Shown: positions 1 through 12,790 of the stretch, piece after piece
Numbering within the stretch: position 1 is the stretch's first letter
Layout of the letters: every line of letters starts with the position of its first letter
From: Cricetomys ansorgei
Taxonomy: Eukaryota; Chordata; Mammalia; Rodentia; Nesomyidae
Assembly: GCA_026225945.1 (NCBI GenBank)
Contig: JAMJFZ010002500.1
Span: 3,688,501 to 3,752,500, forward strand
Length of the DNA: 64,000 bases
Direction: 5' to 3'
The notes under the pieces: generated by a model
Seen by the model: the letters and a program-made list of their open reading frames with translations, nothing else
What the model was told of the DNA's origin: nothing
Databases searched by the model: none
Program-made: the position numbers and the translations under genes

Positions 1-378
1 CCAGCACAGTGAGGGTGGTGATGGAAACAAATCCTGCAAGAAGAGAAAGTAGAAGAGTAAAGTATGGAGCAGGGAGAAATTACAGGAAAACCACATATCC
101 CACCGCGAACGCCGTACAGGGGATCCGAGGTCAGTGGGATGCTCTAGAAACACCAAGAGATCCTGGAGTGATAACGAACTCAGCTTCCCAGGAAATTCAA
201 TTAGAAATGTACTTTCCTATAAAAGAAGATGTAGAATAAAACTGGCATGTGGATTGTAGGACAAAGATCAACAGCCCTAAATTCAGCTCCACCCCCAAAT
301 GATGCAGCCACTTCTGCACAAAGTTCTGCCAAAGAAAACAAGTAGAAACAGCCAGAGAGTGCCAGCATTCGTTCCCCC

Positions 379-474
379 TATAGATATAGATCTATAGATA
401 TAGATCTATAGATACAGATACAGATACAGATACAGATACAGATACAGATACAGATACAGATACAGATACAGATA
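379..474. repeat. (GATACA)n microsatellite with TATAGATC-type flank
   Basis: About ten hexamer units GATACA run from 411 to 474. They are preceded at 379-410 by self-complementary TATAGATC-type repeats, likely variant units of the same array. Confidence 0.95.
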
Positions 475-2044
475 TTCCAGCACCTGTCATGACATAGGAC
501 CAGAATAGGAGCTGCTTGTTTTTCACACCTTCCACAATACAATGTTCAGAACCCTCTAAAACCAAGAGCCAAAATAAAACCTTCTTCCTTTTGTGAAGTG
601 TTTTGTCACAGAAACCCAGAAGTAAATGACACAGCCTATGACCAGGCCCAGAGAAGAAGAGCTCCAGGTAACGCACCACTCAAGGTGACAGGCTACCCCC
701 AGGTTTCAAAAGGCAGCTCCCACAGAGAAGGAGAACAAGGACTGATCCTCCAAGAAGCAGCGTGAAGCTGTTGGGGGCCTGTTAAGAGTTCTGCGGACCA
801 GTCCCAGCTCCCTCATCATCTTGCTGCATAGCTGCCTGAGAGTAAGACAATCTCTCTTCGCCATCCTGGATTTTTGTTTTCATAAAACTGAAGATCCATC
901 CACGTTGTAAAATGTGCCTCTGAGGAGACGCTTGCGAAATGGGAGAACAGTGAATATCCATTGGAACCATGTGTTCTGTGTGTGGAAGGGTGGAGGGCAG
1001 CGTAACTCCCAGTGTCTGACACATACAACATTAGGAAGAATTGCTGAATAAATAACTCAATATTTAATATTCACTGTCCTAAAGACAGCCTGGGTTCTGG
1101 GATACAGCACGAGGGAACACCTCACAGTGCAGTGACCAATGGCAAACGATACACAGTTCAAATTATAGGAAGGAATTCTGAAGCTAAATGAGATGTGCTG
1201 TTTCAGAAATCTAATTTTAGTTTATAAAAACTTTGCATCAAGAATGATGTACCCTTTATTTTCCTAGAAATACATCTAGAAGCCTAATTACATAATACGT
1301 TGATGCTAAAAATATAGTTAACTCCATGGAGTTTACAAGTGTTACTATTAAGTATAATGGTATTTAATTTTATAATTAAGTTCAAATGTTAAAGTTTAAC
1401 TTTGAACTTGTCACTGATTTACATGGCAAATTTTTTAGTTCTTCACAGGCAAGAAAATTTTGTGCAAATTTTTCACTGTTATAAATGAATAAGTCTCGAC
1501 ATAGTTTAGAGATGAGTAAGTGAGTTTTGGGGGTAAAGCAACATGCTGGCATAGTAAGTAGGTGTAGCATATGATTATGCTCATGCATAGCTCATTCATT
1601 TGGTTATTAACCATTTACTGACTATCTACATGCCAATCACGATACTAAAAAGCTGGCATACTGACCTGTAGAACACAGTGCCTCGCAGAACTTAAAGTCT
1701 GATGGTAAGTCTCAACACAGTTTCGTTGCTTTTAGTGTGCCTGTGAATTAGCAGGCACAATAAGTCTCAACTGTTTGATTCAGTTGCCAACATTCAGTAC
1801 CATTCCAGGTTAATGCCAGCTCATGGGGGTCAGAACAGGAGCAAGTCCTGACTTTCTCAGATCCTCCTGGGCAGAACATGGGAATAAATGAACAGGAGCC
1901 GCGGTCTGCCTGGTCTTTCAGGGTGATCCACTTGAAATGATCTAAGGTACAGCCCCTAGCAACTTATTAGCAGTCTCTCCATCACTCCTGTCTCTCTGGA
2001 CAGTGATTGTATCCATGAGTTTGAGTTCTGATTAAAAATTATTT

Positions 2045-2284
2045 ACTCTGGACTGGGAACTTTTATGAGTTGGTAGAGTGTTTGCCATGCAAGCATGAGG
2101 ACCCGAGTTTGATTCCCAGGAGCTACATAAAAAGACAGGCACGGTGGTGCATAGAGACAGGCATGGATTCCTGGAACTTGCAAGCTAGCCAGCTTAGTCC
2201 ACTCAGTGAATTCCAGGCCAGTAAGACATCTGGTCTCACAAAACAAGGTAGACAACAGAGTCAAAAGTGGATATTGACGTGCAC
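2045..2284 (+). mobile_element. B3 SINE
   Basis: The A/B-box region (GTTGGTAGAGTG, then GAGGACCCGAGTTTGATTCC) and the B3 body with GGCACGGTGGTGC are recognisable. The 3' end runs directly into a CA array. Confidence 0.75.
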
Positions 2285-2528
2285 ATATCACACACACACA
2301 CACGTACACATACATACGTGCTCACACACACACACACACACACGTGCTCACACACACACACACACGTGCTCACATACACACACAGGTACACATACATACG
2401 TGCTCACACACACACACACAGGTACACACACATACGTGCTCACACACACACACAGGTACACACACATACATGCTCACACACACACACAGGTACACACACA
2501 CACACAGGTACACATACATTTTCTCACA
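2285..2528. repeat. Compound CA array with GTGCTCACAC units
   Basis: CA runs are broken at regular intervals by GGTACACATACATACGTGCT-like spacers, giving a higher-order repeat of roughly 35-40 bp. Open frames here on both strands are artefacts. Confidence 0.9.
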
Positions 2529-4823
2529 CAGAGATTCTATACTGTGCTCTACTTAATTCCTAGAGCTTTCCTCAGGAACATGAAGATGGGTGGGCTGTCT
2601 TAGATCTGCTTTTCAGTCATTTCAGCAAATCATTGAGTGCTGAGGCTCAATATTTCATTCAGTACATGGACTAAGAATGTGGAATGCAAAAGAGGTGGCC
2701 ATTAGCATAGCGGGCACCAGTGTGCATCTGGCTCTGCGACAGTCGCTCACATGTGGTGTCATTCTTTTGGAAAAAGAAGTCTGAGGTTCAGAAGGGTTAT
2801 GGAGTCCTGTAGGTGGTGGGGACGATTTTGAGAACCCAATTCTGACCTCAAAACTATTATTTTCTCCTTAATTCCATGTTTTCTCTCACGTGTACTATCA
2901 GGACAGGGGACTTTTCTGAGGGGAGGATGGAGTCCAGTATGTGGGGGAGGGCCGAGGGAAGAAGGTAAGGGGGAATATGACCAAATCACAATCATATATA
3001 TGTATAAACTGGGATATTTAATATCCTTAAGGAAACCTGTATTGTACCAACAAAATTATATATGAAGGCCCCCTGCTGATTAAAACCAAAGAAAATCTGA
3101 TTTTGCCTTCATCACCTACCACCACTAGAAGGCGACATCCGTTTCCCCACCCCACAGATGATTTTAGGGTAGAGCTATGCGGATAAGCTGTGGGAAGGGA
3201 CTATTTTAGGGCTCAGTAGATCTTGGAATACCTAGAGATTTGGGATCCCTCTCATCCTGGTCAAGGTGTTCCTGTAAAAGTGGGACCAACGCGTATGCAG
3301 CAGCAGAAGGCCATGTGAGACGGGCTGGAGCTATTGTATGCTGGGCTAAGGCACAACAACAAGCTGGGGCAACAGATCCTGGTGAGCTGTGTTTCAGGGG
3401 TGGCCTCACAAAGATACACCTGGAAGGAGTCATCACAGATGCATTGGGCAGGCATTTCTTATGAAGAGATGAAGAAGAAGAACTTCTACAAATGCAAAGT
3501 GAGCTCCCCAGGACTCTGTCGTGAAAGCCTGGGCTGAGCCTGGTCTTGAAAGAGAAAGGTGGCAGAAAGGTGTTTCCACATCCAGTGCTTTCTGTGGTCC
3601 TCAGCTGGGATCCCAGAGGGATGACTCCATTTTACAAAACAGCTTCTGTCTCCGTTTTGAGTGCAAACGGAAGCAGGATGGTGGCTCCTATTGCATGTGC
3701 AGACACCACCGTCAATCACCACTTCCTGCCCACCACCACCTACAAAGAACAGTCTGATATGGAACATCCCAAGAAGCAAAACAGTGCCACCTATAAACAG
3801 GCCACAGCTGGCTGGGTGCATGAGCACATGGTTTGTTAAAATATCAGGAAAATCAGGCCTAAGACCTTATGAAACGCACCAGACCAATGAAGAACGCGAC
3901 ATCCTCACCTAGACCCTGGAAAGGGGACATGGCGCTGTGAGGGCCCTACTCTCCTGTCATTGGACCATCCATCAAGGGATGGACAGGCAGACAATTCCTG
4001 TCTTTGGTGTTTCAATCCAGCTGCATCCCCCTTACCTGAAACTGACTTACTCAAATTGCTGTCTGTCTGTGGACTGATTTTAAGAGCATGAACAGCAAGA
4101 CAAACTATATCCTCTGAGTGAACATTTAGGGCAAAGTCCGCATTTATCACCTGATGCCTATGTATGCCTGGGTGTATCAAACTCATGGAATCAGGCTTGG
4201 AAGTAAGCGCTTTTTCCTGCCGAGTCATCTGGCTGGCTGTCGATAATTATGCACAACGATACTCATTTCTTTTGTGTTTTCATCTACATTTTAAATTCCC
4301 TTGTGGTGTAATGCTGGAGGCCCCCTCCTTCCTCACTGGTCCCATGCCACAGTCAGACTTTTAATCGAGAGGGGAAAGGGGTAGCCCTCTGTGAAATGGG
4401 ATAAGGGTGACAGAGGAAAGAAGCACCTTGGGGACTGGAGTAGATCACCAGGGAAGAATGCAAATGGATACTTGGAAACCTCAGTGCAGCCACTGGAAGG
4501 GTCTGTGTGTTCTTAGACTCTGAAGACAGCGATGTACAGAATCAGCTCTCCACAGTGCTCTGCACACCATGCCTACATCGCCAGCTGCTGCGAGCTGGCA
4601 GCTTTGATAAATGCTGACAACAGTCTCTCAGCATGAAGGAGACAGCTGTGCAAACAACTGCAGGTGCTGAAAAACAGCTGTGTCTGGGACCTGAAGAATG
4701 CAAGGGGGCGGGGCTTACTCTGCCTGGGGAATGCTGGGGTGGGCTATAAGAGAAGTGCATTCTGAATTGTTGAGTATGGAAGTTTATGGAGTTGGTGCAG
4801 ATGTGGACAGAAAGCAAAGCTGA

Positions 4824-5079
4824 GGGCTGGGGAGGGATCTGTAGGTTAAGAGCTCGCTGTGCGAGATTTAGGCCCTGAGTTCTGATCTCTATAACCCACA
4901 TGAAGTGGCTACAGTGACACAACTGTAATCCCAGCACTCCCGTAGTGAGATGGGAAGTGTAGATAGGAGAATCCTGGAAGCTTGTAGGCCAGTTGGCTTG
5001 GTGTAGGACATGGTGAACAAGAGACCCTGTCTCAGAGGTGGAAGGCAAGGACTGACACCTGAGGTTGTCCTCTGATACG
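4824..5079 (+). mobile_element. B3 SINE
   Basis: Starts GGCTGGGGAGGGATCTG and includes GTAATCCCAGCACTCC, GACCCTGTCTCAGAGG and the B3 tail ACTGACACCTGAGG. It is followed at once by a 600-bp CA array. Confidence 0.8.
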
Positions 5080-5684
5080 TGTGCATACACACTCACACAT
5101 GACACACACACACTCCATACACACACTCCATACACAAACACACACACACTCCACCCACACACACACACATACATACACACTCCATACACACACACACACA
5201 CACTCACACATAACACACACACAGACACACACACACACACACTCACACATAACACACACACAGACACACACATACACACACACAACACACACATAACACA
5301 CACAGCACACACAGGCACACACATAACACACACAACACACATAACACACACACATAACACACACAACACACACAGACACACACATAACACACACAACACA
5401 CACAGACACACACATATACACCCATAACACACACACAGACACACACACTCACACATACCACACAGACAGACAGACACACACACATACTCACACATAACAC
5501 ACACATACACACACACACAGCACACACATACACACACATAACACACACAGCACACACAGGCACACACATATACACACATAACACACACGCACAGACACAC
5601 ACACTCACACATAACACACAGACACACACACAGACACACACACAGACACACACATTCACACACAGACACACACACACACACACA
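5080..5684. repeat. Long (CA)n array, about 600 bp
   Basis: Imperfect CA with ATAACACACA and CAGACACACA variants repeated many times. It yields long spurious frames on both strands, including one of about 400 codons on the minus strand. Confidence 0.95.
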
Positions 5685-6751
5685 TGAAACTAAAATATAC
5701 AAGCCTGAGATGCAGCAGAGGGGTTCAAATGCTAATTCTCTCAATCAGTTTGAGTCAAGCGGTTGAGGTACAGCTTGATTATGCATTCATTTACAGCACT
5801 AACCAACAAACATGCAATACACACACAGCATGCCAGGTACTGCGCTAGGCAATTAGATAAAAATTATAAACAGAAACAGTTATGAAACAACGTGACAAGT
5901 TGTATAATAGACAAATATGCTCGAGACCACAGTCCTATATTAAGTTCCAATTTATTTTTATAATTATCCATTTGACCTCAAGAAAATTAACATCAGGTAA
6001 AAAACAAAATGGTGTATGTGTGTATGCGTGCGTTCATGCTTCATGTAGAATGTGAGTTAGTAAAATTACCATAAAGTACTTTTGTACACTTGAGAATAAA
6101 ATTGCTCCAGGTCAGTGAAGGGTGAGCAGAAAGCACAGAAATGGAGACAGCTCTCCAGCTTCAATACATGAGTCAAATGCCCAAGAACAAAGTTATTGCC
6201 TAGTTTGGCCACTAGATGGTCACATCGAGTAGCATATTTCTAGATCAGTTGTCTAGACTGGGTAAGCAAGTTTGGGCGGAAACAGAACAAATGCTTAGAG
6301 CAGTATTACCCCACTTCATGGGCCAGATGCTTGTATCGGTTAGACAGAAAAGCTGGTGTGGTAGGCCCATCCCTCAGAGGAGCAAACACCGGCTTCAAGG
6401 AAGCGGCAGGAGAAACCCCTTGGAGGAGTGGGAAGAGGGTATCCAACTCAGGAGACCTTCTGTGGTAAACTGGCACTTTAACCACATTACAGGTTGGAGG
6501 GGGCTGCTAGCTAATCCTTTCCAGGAAGGGTGAGGCTGAGCTCTTCTTATATGCTCACAGCAGTGGGAACCAGGCCTTTGAAGGTTGTTGCTTCATAAAG
6601 ATGCTGCTTTATTCCTCATGAGGGAAATGTTAACAAAATGCACCGTCTTTATATGAGGGGGTTAAATAGGTCAAAACCCCATTACATTTTTAAAAGAAGC
6701 AACTTGACAGAAATTTTAAAATTCCTCCAGGGTCAGCACTTACTTGGTGCT

Positions 6752-6796
6752 CACCTAGCGTTCCACCTAGCGTTCCACCTAGCGTTCCACCTAGCG
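6752..6796. repeat. 12-bp tandem repeat, 3.75 copies
   Basis: The unit CACCTAGCGTTC repeats perfectly three times and then a further nine bases. Each unit holds one CpG. Confidence 0.97.
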
Positions 6797-7209
6797 ACTG
6801 TGTCACTTTAAATTAGCCAATATGAGATGGAGCTCTGACCACTCAGAACAAGGTACAAGACTAAAAATCCAGTGGGATCCCCGCTGGGTGTGCTTGCCTG
6901 CTTGATTAAGCACCCCTCTGAAGTAAAACTGTTTGCCTTGCAAAAACACTTCATGACCATTTTAGTGAGAACTCGGTTCCATTTCTTACAATTAGTAGCC
7001 TCTACCCATATTTGAAGATGAAAGAACCAGGTACATTTAATATGTTTGAAAATACTTGCTCGACATCTTAAGCAAGGAGGCGATTCTTGGACATTGTTTA
7101 AGATGGCTATTTGTTGGGGAAGCTTCCTCACCTCCTTCACTAAAGGTATTTGTTCCAACCCACAAACAGAGAAGTGGATACTTTCAGTGTGTCAGGGATG
7201 ACTCTGGGC

Positions 7210-7395
7210 AGCGTCTCGTATAGTTTCATTCAACCCTCTCGATACCATGAGACACACAGAAAGTACTGTTGCCGTGGCTGTTTATAAATGAGGAGATGGG
7301 AGGGAAATGACAAAGTATTTCATCAGCATCATGCACTAATAGATAAGTGAGCCAGTGTTCAAACCCCGTAGCCTGCTTCCAAAGTCTAAGCTTGG
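7210..7395 (+). mobile_element. MIR SINE fragment
   Basis: The core pattern AAATGAGGAGATGGGAGG, followed by GTGAGCCAGTGTTCAAACCC, resembles the MIR consensus (ancient tRNA-derived SINE). Divergent, so the bounds are rough. Confidence 0.6.
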
Positions 7396-7818
7396 GGATC
7401 ATCATTTTCCTACAAGTGAAGCAGGCTATTCAGAAAGGACATTAATCTGCTCCCTGCTGACTACATATGCTCCCTCACCGTGTTCACCTTCAGGGTCAGA
7501 AAAGGTCATTTTGTGTGCGCAGTATTCTCCAAGTTGTTGGAATGATCAGTTTCCATTTAACCAATAAAGGTGGTTCTCCACAACACCAAAGTGACAGTTG
7601 TTTTTTGGACTACCTCTTTTAGGTTTTAAAAAAAAAAAGTTCTAGTGAATGATCTCCTCTTTCTTATCTATCAACCTGCCCCCTTCTCAAATTCCACTTT
7701 CTAAAACCCAAATCTTTCTGGATAGTACACAAAACTCCAGTTCAAAAACAACAACAAAAATCAGTATAAAAGAAGTCTTTAAAATGTTTAAAATATTATG
7801 CTATAAAAAGATTATTTC

Positions 7819-8046
7819 AGGGGCTGAAAAGATAGCTCAGTGGTTAAGAATAGTCATTATGCAGAGGACTCAGCATTAACGGTTCCCAGCACCTACTTTG
7901 AGGTTCACACTGTCTATGACTCCTGTTCCAGGGGATCAGATACCATCTTCTGACCTCCGAGGGAACCAGGCACACACATGGTGTGCATGCATACAGGCAG
8001 GCAAAAACTCATCCAAATAAAAACTTTTATTTAAAAAAAAAAAAAC
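7819..8046 (+). mobile_element. B2 SINE
   Basis: Starts GGGGCTGAAAAGATAGCTCA, with CAGCATTAACGGTTCCCAGC, ACCATCTTCTGACCTC and a terminal A-rich tail. This is a full-length B2 in the plus orientation. Confidence 0.9.
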
Positions 8047-9005
8047 TATTTCAGATAAGCACCTCAAGCAGATTTATTGTTCACAGCCAGATTAGAAACA
8101 TGGCCTGTGTCTGCAGTGCCTTAGAATCTGGGAGCTGCTTGACTGAAGCCACGGAGTCCCCAGGAGTGAGTCCCCAGCCAGGCAGTGCTCATGCTTTGGG
8201 CCGGGGCTCTCTTCTGTTTCGGCTCTTGTTCAGGATGCCCCTCAGCAGCATTGGCAGTGGTTTTGTCCAATAAATATGGTAATTTTTAAAGGAGGGAGGG
8301 ACAAGTAATTGTTGATGCAGCTGGCAAAACATGGGGTGTGGACACCCTGGGCACCCTGTGGTAGCTTGGAAGATGCCCCACGATTTCTCTCTCCATGATC
8401 TCATCCCACTATTTTGGGTCATCTGATACCAGCTCTCATTGGTCTCTGATTCCTTTGGCTTCCAGCTTAGCTCTTTGTCTCTCTGTAGCCTCACTTGAAC
8501 AGACATCCCAGTTTCAGACTATTTACTTTGACCTTGGGTTGACACTCATTTTCCTCATTCCTCCTTTGTTCCAGAAGATTGCTAATCAAAGCAAATGTAG
8601 CCAAGGGAAAGAGCCCCATTAGAACCTACCCTGTGCTAATTCTTGCTTCCCACAGCACACAGAACTCAAGGGGGAAGAATGTGCTGAAGGTGTGACTCGT
8701 CTGAGATTACAGGATCTTGCTTGAATAAAAGGCCAGACTGCTGAGCCGGGGCCTCTTCTGGATCATTCTCCTAAACGGATTTGCCCAAAGCACGTTGGCT
8801 GTGATAAAGTGTCAGATGAAGGTCTTTTCAAGTCCATGAAAATAAATCTACTTATGAATGAACTGTGGAATAGTGCTATGGTGGTCTTCCTAGTGCAGTA
8901 AGTCTAGTTTTTAAGAATAGTCAAACATGATAGATTACTAATTTGGCACCAAAGGAACAAAATCTGAGATAGCCCAAACGAGAAAATTAAAAATGAGGGA
9001 AGTCT

Positions 9006-9066
9006 TGAGGGATAGGTAGCTCAGTGGTATCGTACTTGCATAGCCCGTGTCTAGCATCACAAAACA
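9006..9066 (+). mobile_element. ID-type SINE
   Basis: GGTAGCTCAGTGGTATCGTACTTGCATAGC resembles the tRNA-Ala-derived ID/BC1 head and ends in an A-rich tail. It is short, as ID elements are. Confidence 0.6.
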
Positions 9067-9800
9067 AAGTAGAAAGCATAAGGGAATCTGAGAAGTAGCT
9101 AATTATATTTCCATTCAGTCACTTTATAATTTACAAAATGCTCAAGAGAGCCAGGCTGTACAGCAGATGGTAGCAACACTGTTTTAAGTGACTTTCTGTT
9201 ATCATGACTCAACTAGAGAGCACCCAATCAGCCTGAGGCAACCAGGCCATTTTTCTAAGAATGAAGAGCTGAAAATGTGTGTTTGCCTGTAAGTAATTAA
9301 TCAACTAGAAAATATAAGCTGCCCAGGACCATAACAGGAGATCAGGGAGAGATGATAAGAAGCCTGTGGGATGTGTTAAAGGAAGACATTGATACACAGG
9401 CTGGAAAGTAAAACACAGGAACAAAGCATCTAGCACTTACAGCATTAATTTGTCAAGTGGCTGTGTGGGAAGTTTAGGGTGAAATCCATCTCTGTGACCA
9501 GGGTGGGGATTTGAGATAGGCAAGAAAGTCCTAGTCATACTGAACCCCCAGTGGCAAAGGAAGGAAGACAGAGAAAAATTTGAAGGCAGAGAAGCGAGCT
9601 CTATAATTGTTTTGACCAAGGGCACAAAGTCAGGCTAGAAGGCATCAGAGCAAGGCTGGTTCGGGAACCACTCATGCTTTCAAGCTTCTCACCCTCACCA
9701 CCAAGGGATGTTTCCTCTGCACAGCTTAAGACCTTTAGGTCAGAGCAGGAGCCCTTTCCTTAACAGGAACAGTGTTTCCATCCATCAGTCCTTCAAACAG

Positions 9801-9803
<3 letters not shown>

Positions 9804-9838
<35 letters not shown>

Positions 9839-9842
9839 TGTG
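9804..9842. repeat. (TG)n microsatellite
   Basis: About 19 TG units with one TTTG interruption near the end. Confidence 0.97.
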
Positions 9843-10417
9843 TATCTCCCAGGGGGGTCCTCTCACAAGGCTTAGCCCATGAAAGCTATTTTTGACTGAC
9901 TTTCAGACCAACTGATCCAGAATGGTTTGGATAAATGTCAAACCTCCCTTAGTGTGATCTCATGGGGATTTTGCTCATTTTCCAAGATTTCTAGCACAGG
10001 CCCAGTCACTAGACAGACGCAGAAGGGTACAGAATCTTTCTGTATCACCCTCCACCAGACAACCTTCGACTGTGCCATCTGCCCCCAACCGTCTCCATAT
10101 TCAGTTTTCCTGTTTGAGCCCCTGAATTGTTTCCACCTCAGTCCTCACCACCTGCAGCAGAGCAATAGCACCAGTGTATGCCTTTGTCTGGGAATTGCCC
10201 TTACTGGAGACATATTTAAGGACCTTGGCATTCAGGGGACCATTGTCAAGAGGTTTTTCACATACAGTGAGAACCTCAGTTGTTTTCCCATTGAGTCATA
10301 TTATTTTGTTTACCTCTGGATTTTAATGGAGGGGGGGAGCTTTTTCATCCTAAGAATCTTTCTGCATCTTTAACATAAAAGCATATTTTTCAGTAGAGAG
10401 AACACATATACACATAT

Positions 10418-10448
10418 GCGTGTACACACACACACACAATTTTATTTT

Positions 10449-10492
<44 letters not shown>
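10418..10492. repeat. (CA)n followed by (TA)n microsatellite
   Basis: A short CA run at 10,425-10,438 is followed by T/A-rich sequence and then about 20 TA units (10,453-10,492). Confidence 0.95.
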
Positions 10493-10495
<3 letters not shown>

Positions 10496-11214
10496 CTATT
10501 TGTCTAGCTGGAAGATGGGCTCAAGTGGGTGTAATTTCAATGGACAGTTGGGGATGGTGGCTGCCAGCTTCTCGGAATGATCTAGGAAGAAAGTAAAACT
10601 CTATGAATGAAAGCTGCGGTGGCAAAGCAGCTCTATTTCCTGCCCATCTGTGCAGTAGTGAGTTCAATTTTGCAGCCTTGTGCGGGGAGGATAACAGCGA
10701 GTTACGACGTGAGTGATGCCTTGGGAAGCAGCCGTGGTGCTCAGCATGCCGCTATTTCTAGTACTTCGTTTTTGGAAATATGGAATATTGGGGGGTGAGA
10801 GGAAGATGGGAGATGTGGGAGTCAAGGTCCTTGAGAGGAATCCGAGTTAAAGTATCGGCGTAGAAAGTGTTCAGAGGTGTTGGCTACTGTTTGTGAGGGG
10901 AGGCTGCAGAAGGCACAGTGAGTGGGAGGTCAGTATTGGACAAGATCAAGAAATAGAAATACATAGGCAAAGGAGAAATGAGTCGCAGAGGCTACCCATC
11001 CCCCTCGGAGGGCCCCTGGCAGAGGCATGAGCTATGGTGAGAAGAGCTTTTGGAATAAAGACGGTTTCCAAGGTGTGGGCCCCGAATGGTTTGTCAGCAG
11101 TGTATTTCTATATTGTTCTCTCCTTCTGATTCCACATTGTGGACCTCTGGGTCTCGTGCAGTTTCTCACTCCTCTGACAGCGGTGCAAGGGTAGGCATTT
11201 TAACACTGACCAAG

Positions 11215-11385
11215 TGCACTGAGGTCAAGTTCTGTACCCTCCACTTTCTGTGTGACTGTCAACAGGTTAACCATCTGGAGCTTTATTTCCTTAGCTATTA
11301 ATAAAACAAGGTAACAGTGCTATGTAGGTACCCCACAGAACTGGAATGGAAACTGTTAATACTCACACGGCACTTAAAATACCAC
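11215..11385 (-). mobile_element. MIR SINE fragment
   Basis: CTGTGTGACTGTCAACAGG, TTATTTCCTTAGCTATTAAT and the following AAACAAGGTAACAGTGC match the reverse of the MIR core. Strongly diverged. Confidence 0.55.
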
Positions 11386-12244
11386 CTGGCCAACAGTACA
11401 TAAGACAATGTTGGAGGCAGATGAGATTCCTATAGCTATAGGTTGACATATATCAACAAGGCTTTGAGGCAGATTTCTAGCAATGTCCTAAGAGCAAGTG
11501 TATACTGTGAATGCTTCAACACACTTTACCAAAACAGCCACCAGAAATTAGATTCCCGGCAACACATCAGATATTCATGTTAGTCCCTCTTCATATGGCA
11601 CAGTATACAACCTGCCTCTCCCCACCTGATTATCTCTGTGTACTTACTGACCCTGAATGACAGAGGGGTGCCCGGTGACATTTAAAGAACTTCCCATCAG
11701 TTTCACACCTACCCTTCAGGCTAAGTCTGTCCCTACAGTCTCATGAATGGACACATCCGGCACTAAAGCACTGGTTTACCAGACCTTTGCAATATCAACA
11801 CTGAACCGGCTCTTACTGGAATTCCCCTTGGCTTTTACATCTCTCTCCTGTACTATTTCTGTGCCATGTTTCTTTCTCCTTAAAGGAAAGAGTAAACGCA
11901 TTGTGATATGTAACTGCAAGCTCAAGGTGGCACAGTCCCCAGGAATAGGTGCCCAACAGAAAATAAATTTGAACCCTACAGTCTGGCTCTGAAATAATGT
12001 CCTCAGGACAGTGTGTCTCCCTTCCTATCACAGGTTGGGTTCAGTACAAACCTACTCTGGGACAGTTATAAACGTACTGACACCCTTGTCTCAAATCCTT
12101 GAGCTTTTACAAGCCTTCGGAGGGAAAAATATACTTAGGAATCCCAACAGTCCAGAATGGAAAGGTGAGAGCTCTGTGTCAAGTCAAACAAGGACTTCGC
12201 TTCTCCCACGTCTAGCAGGGAACGCTTTCCCTCTTATCACCCCG

Positions 12245-12335
12245 TAGAAATCCTTTCCATCCTTGAGGTCCAGGCCAAATGCCTTCTTATTCGTGAAGCA
12301 TTCCCAGATCACCCGTCAGGGAACTTCGCTGAGCA
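12245..12335 (-). mobile_element. L2 LINE 3' fragment
   Basis: GAGGTCCAGGCCAAATGCC followed by GTGAAGCATTCCCAGATCAC resembles the conserved L2 3' end. Short and diverged. Confidence 0.5.
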
Positions 12336-12634
12336 TTCATTGATCTATGCCTGTTTTCCCAGTCGTTTGTACAGCTTAATATAGCACAATGGGTAACTGC
12401 GCCACAGTGCCGGCCTCAACAGACCCCGAGCCACAGTTCACCTTTTGGCGGCTCTGCAAGTTGCTGCGCAAACTTGTCTTATCCTCATGTGGAAACGTCG
12501 ATGTTTATCATCACAGAGTTGCTTTTAAAAACTAACAGGTGGAAGACATGGGAACCATTCCTGGAATGCATGTAGTTCCTAGTGTTCCTGGCCTGGGATC
12601 TGACACCTCTCTGAAGATAAATGTGTTTGAAGCA

Positions 12635-12790
12635 CATTTCTGCCCTCCTCCCACTTACCGGCTGTGATGCTTGTCAAATCCTTTGCCTCCGAGTGTCTGT
12701 TTTCCTTTCTGCAAAAGGAGGCAGACAGAAGTATCCATCCTGTGTGGTTAGTGAGGATTAGACAAAATCTAACAGGAATTTACAGGGATA
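12635..12790 (-). mobile_element. MIR SINE fragment
   Basis: CACTTACCGGCTGTGATGC, TTGTCAAATCCTTTGCCTCC and the AGTGAGGATTAGA end are recognisable MIR core features on the minus strand. Confidence 0.6.

Noticed and set aside
392..679. Open frame with SVSVSV repeat on the minus strand
   Set aside because: Translation of the GATACA hexamer array.
2070..2603. Open frame of 177 codons, Thr/His-rich
   Set aside because: Runs through a B3 SINE and its CA array; low complexity only.
4542..5744. Open frame of 400 codons on the minus strand, rich in Cys and Val
   Set aside because: It is the translation of the CA array and its flanking SINE; no stop codon can arise in a pure CA repeat.
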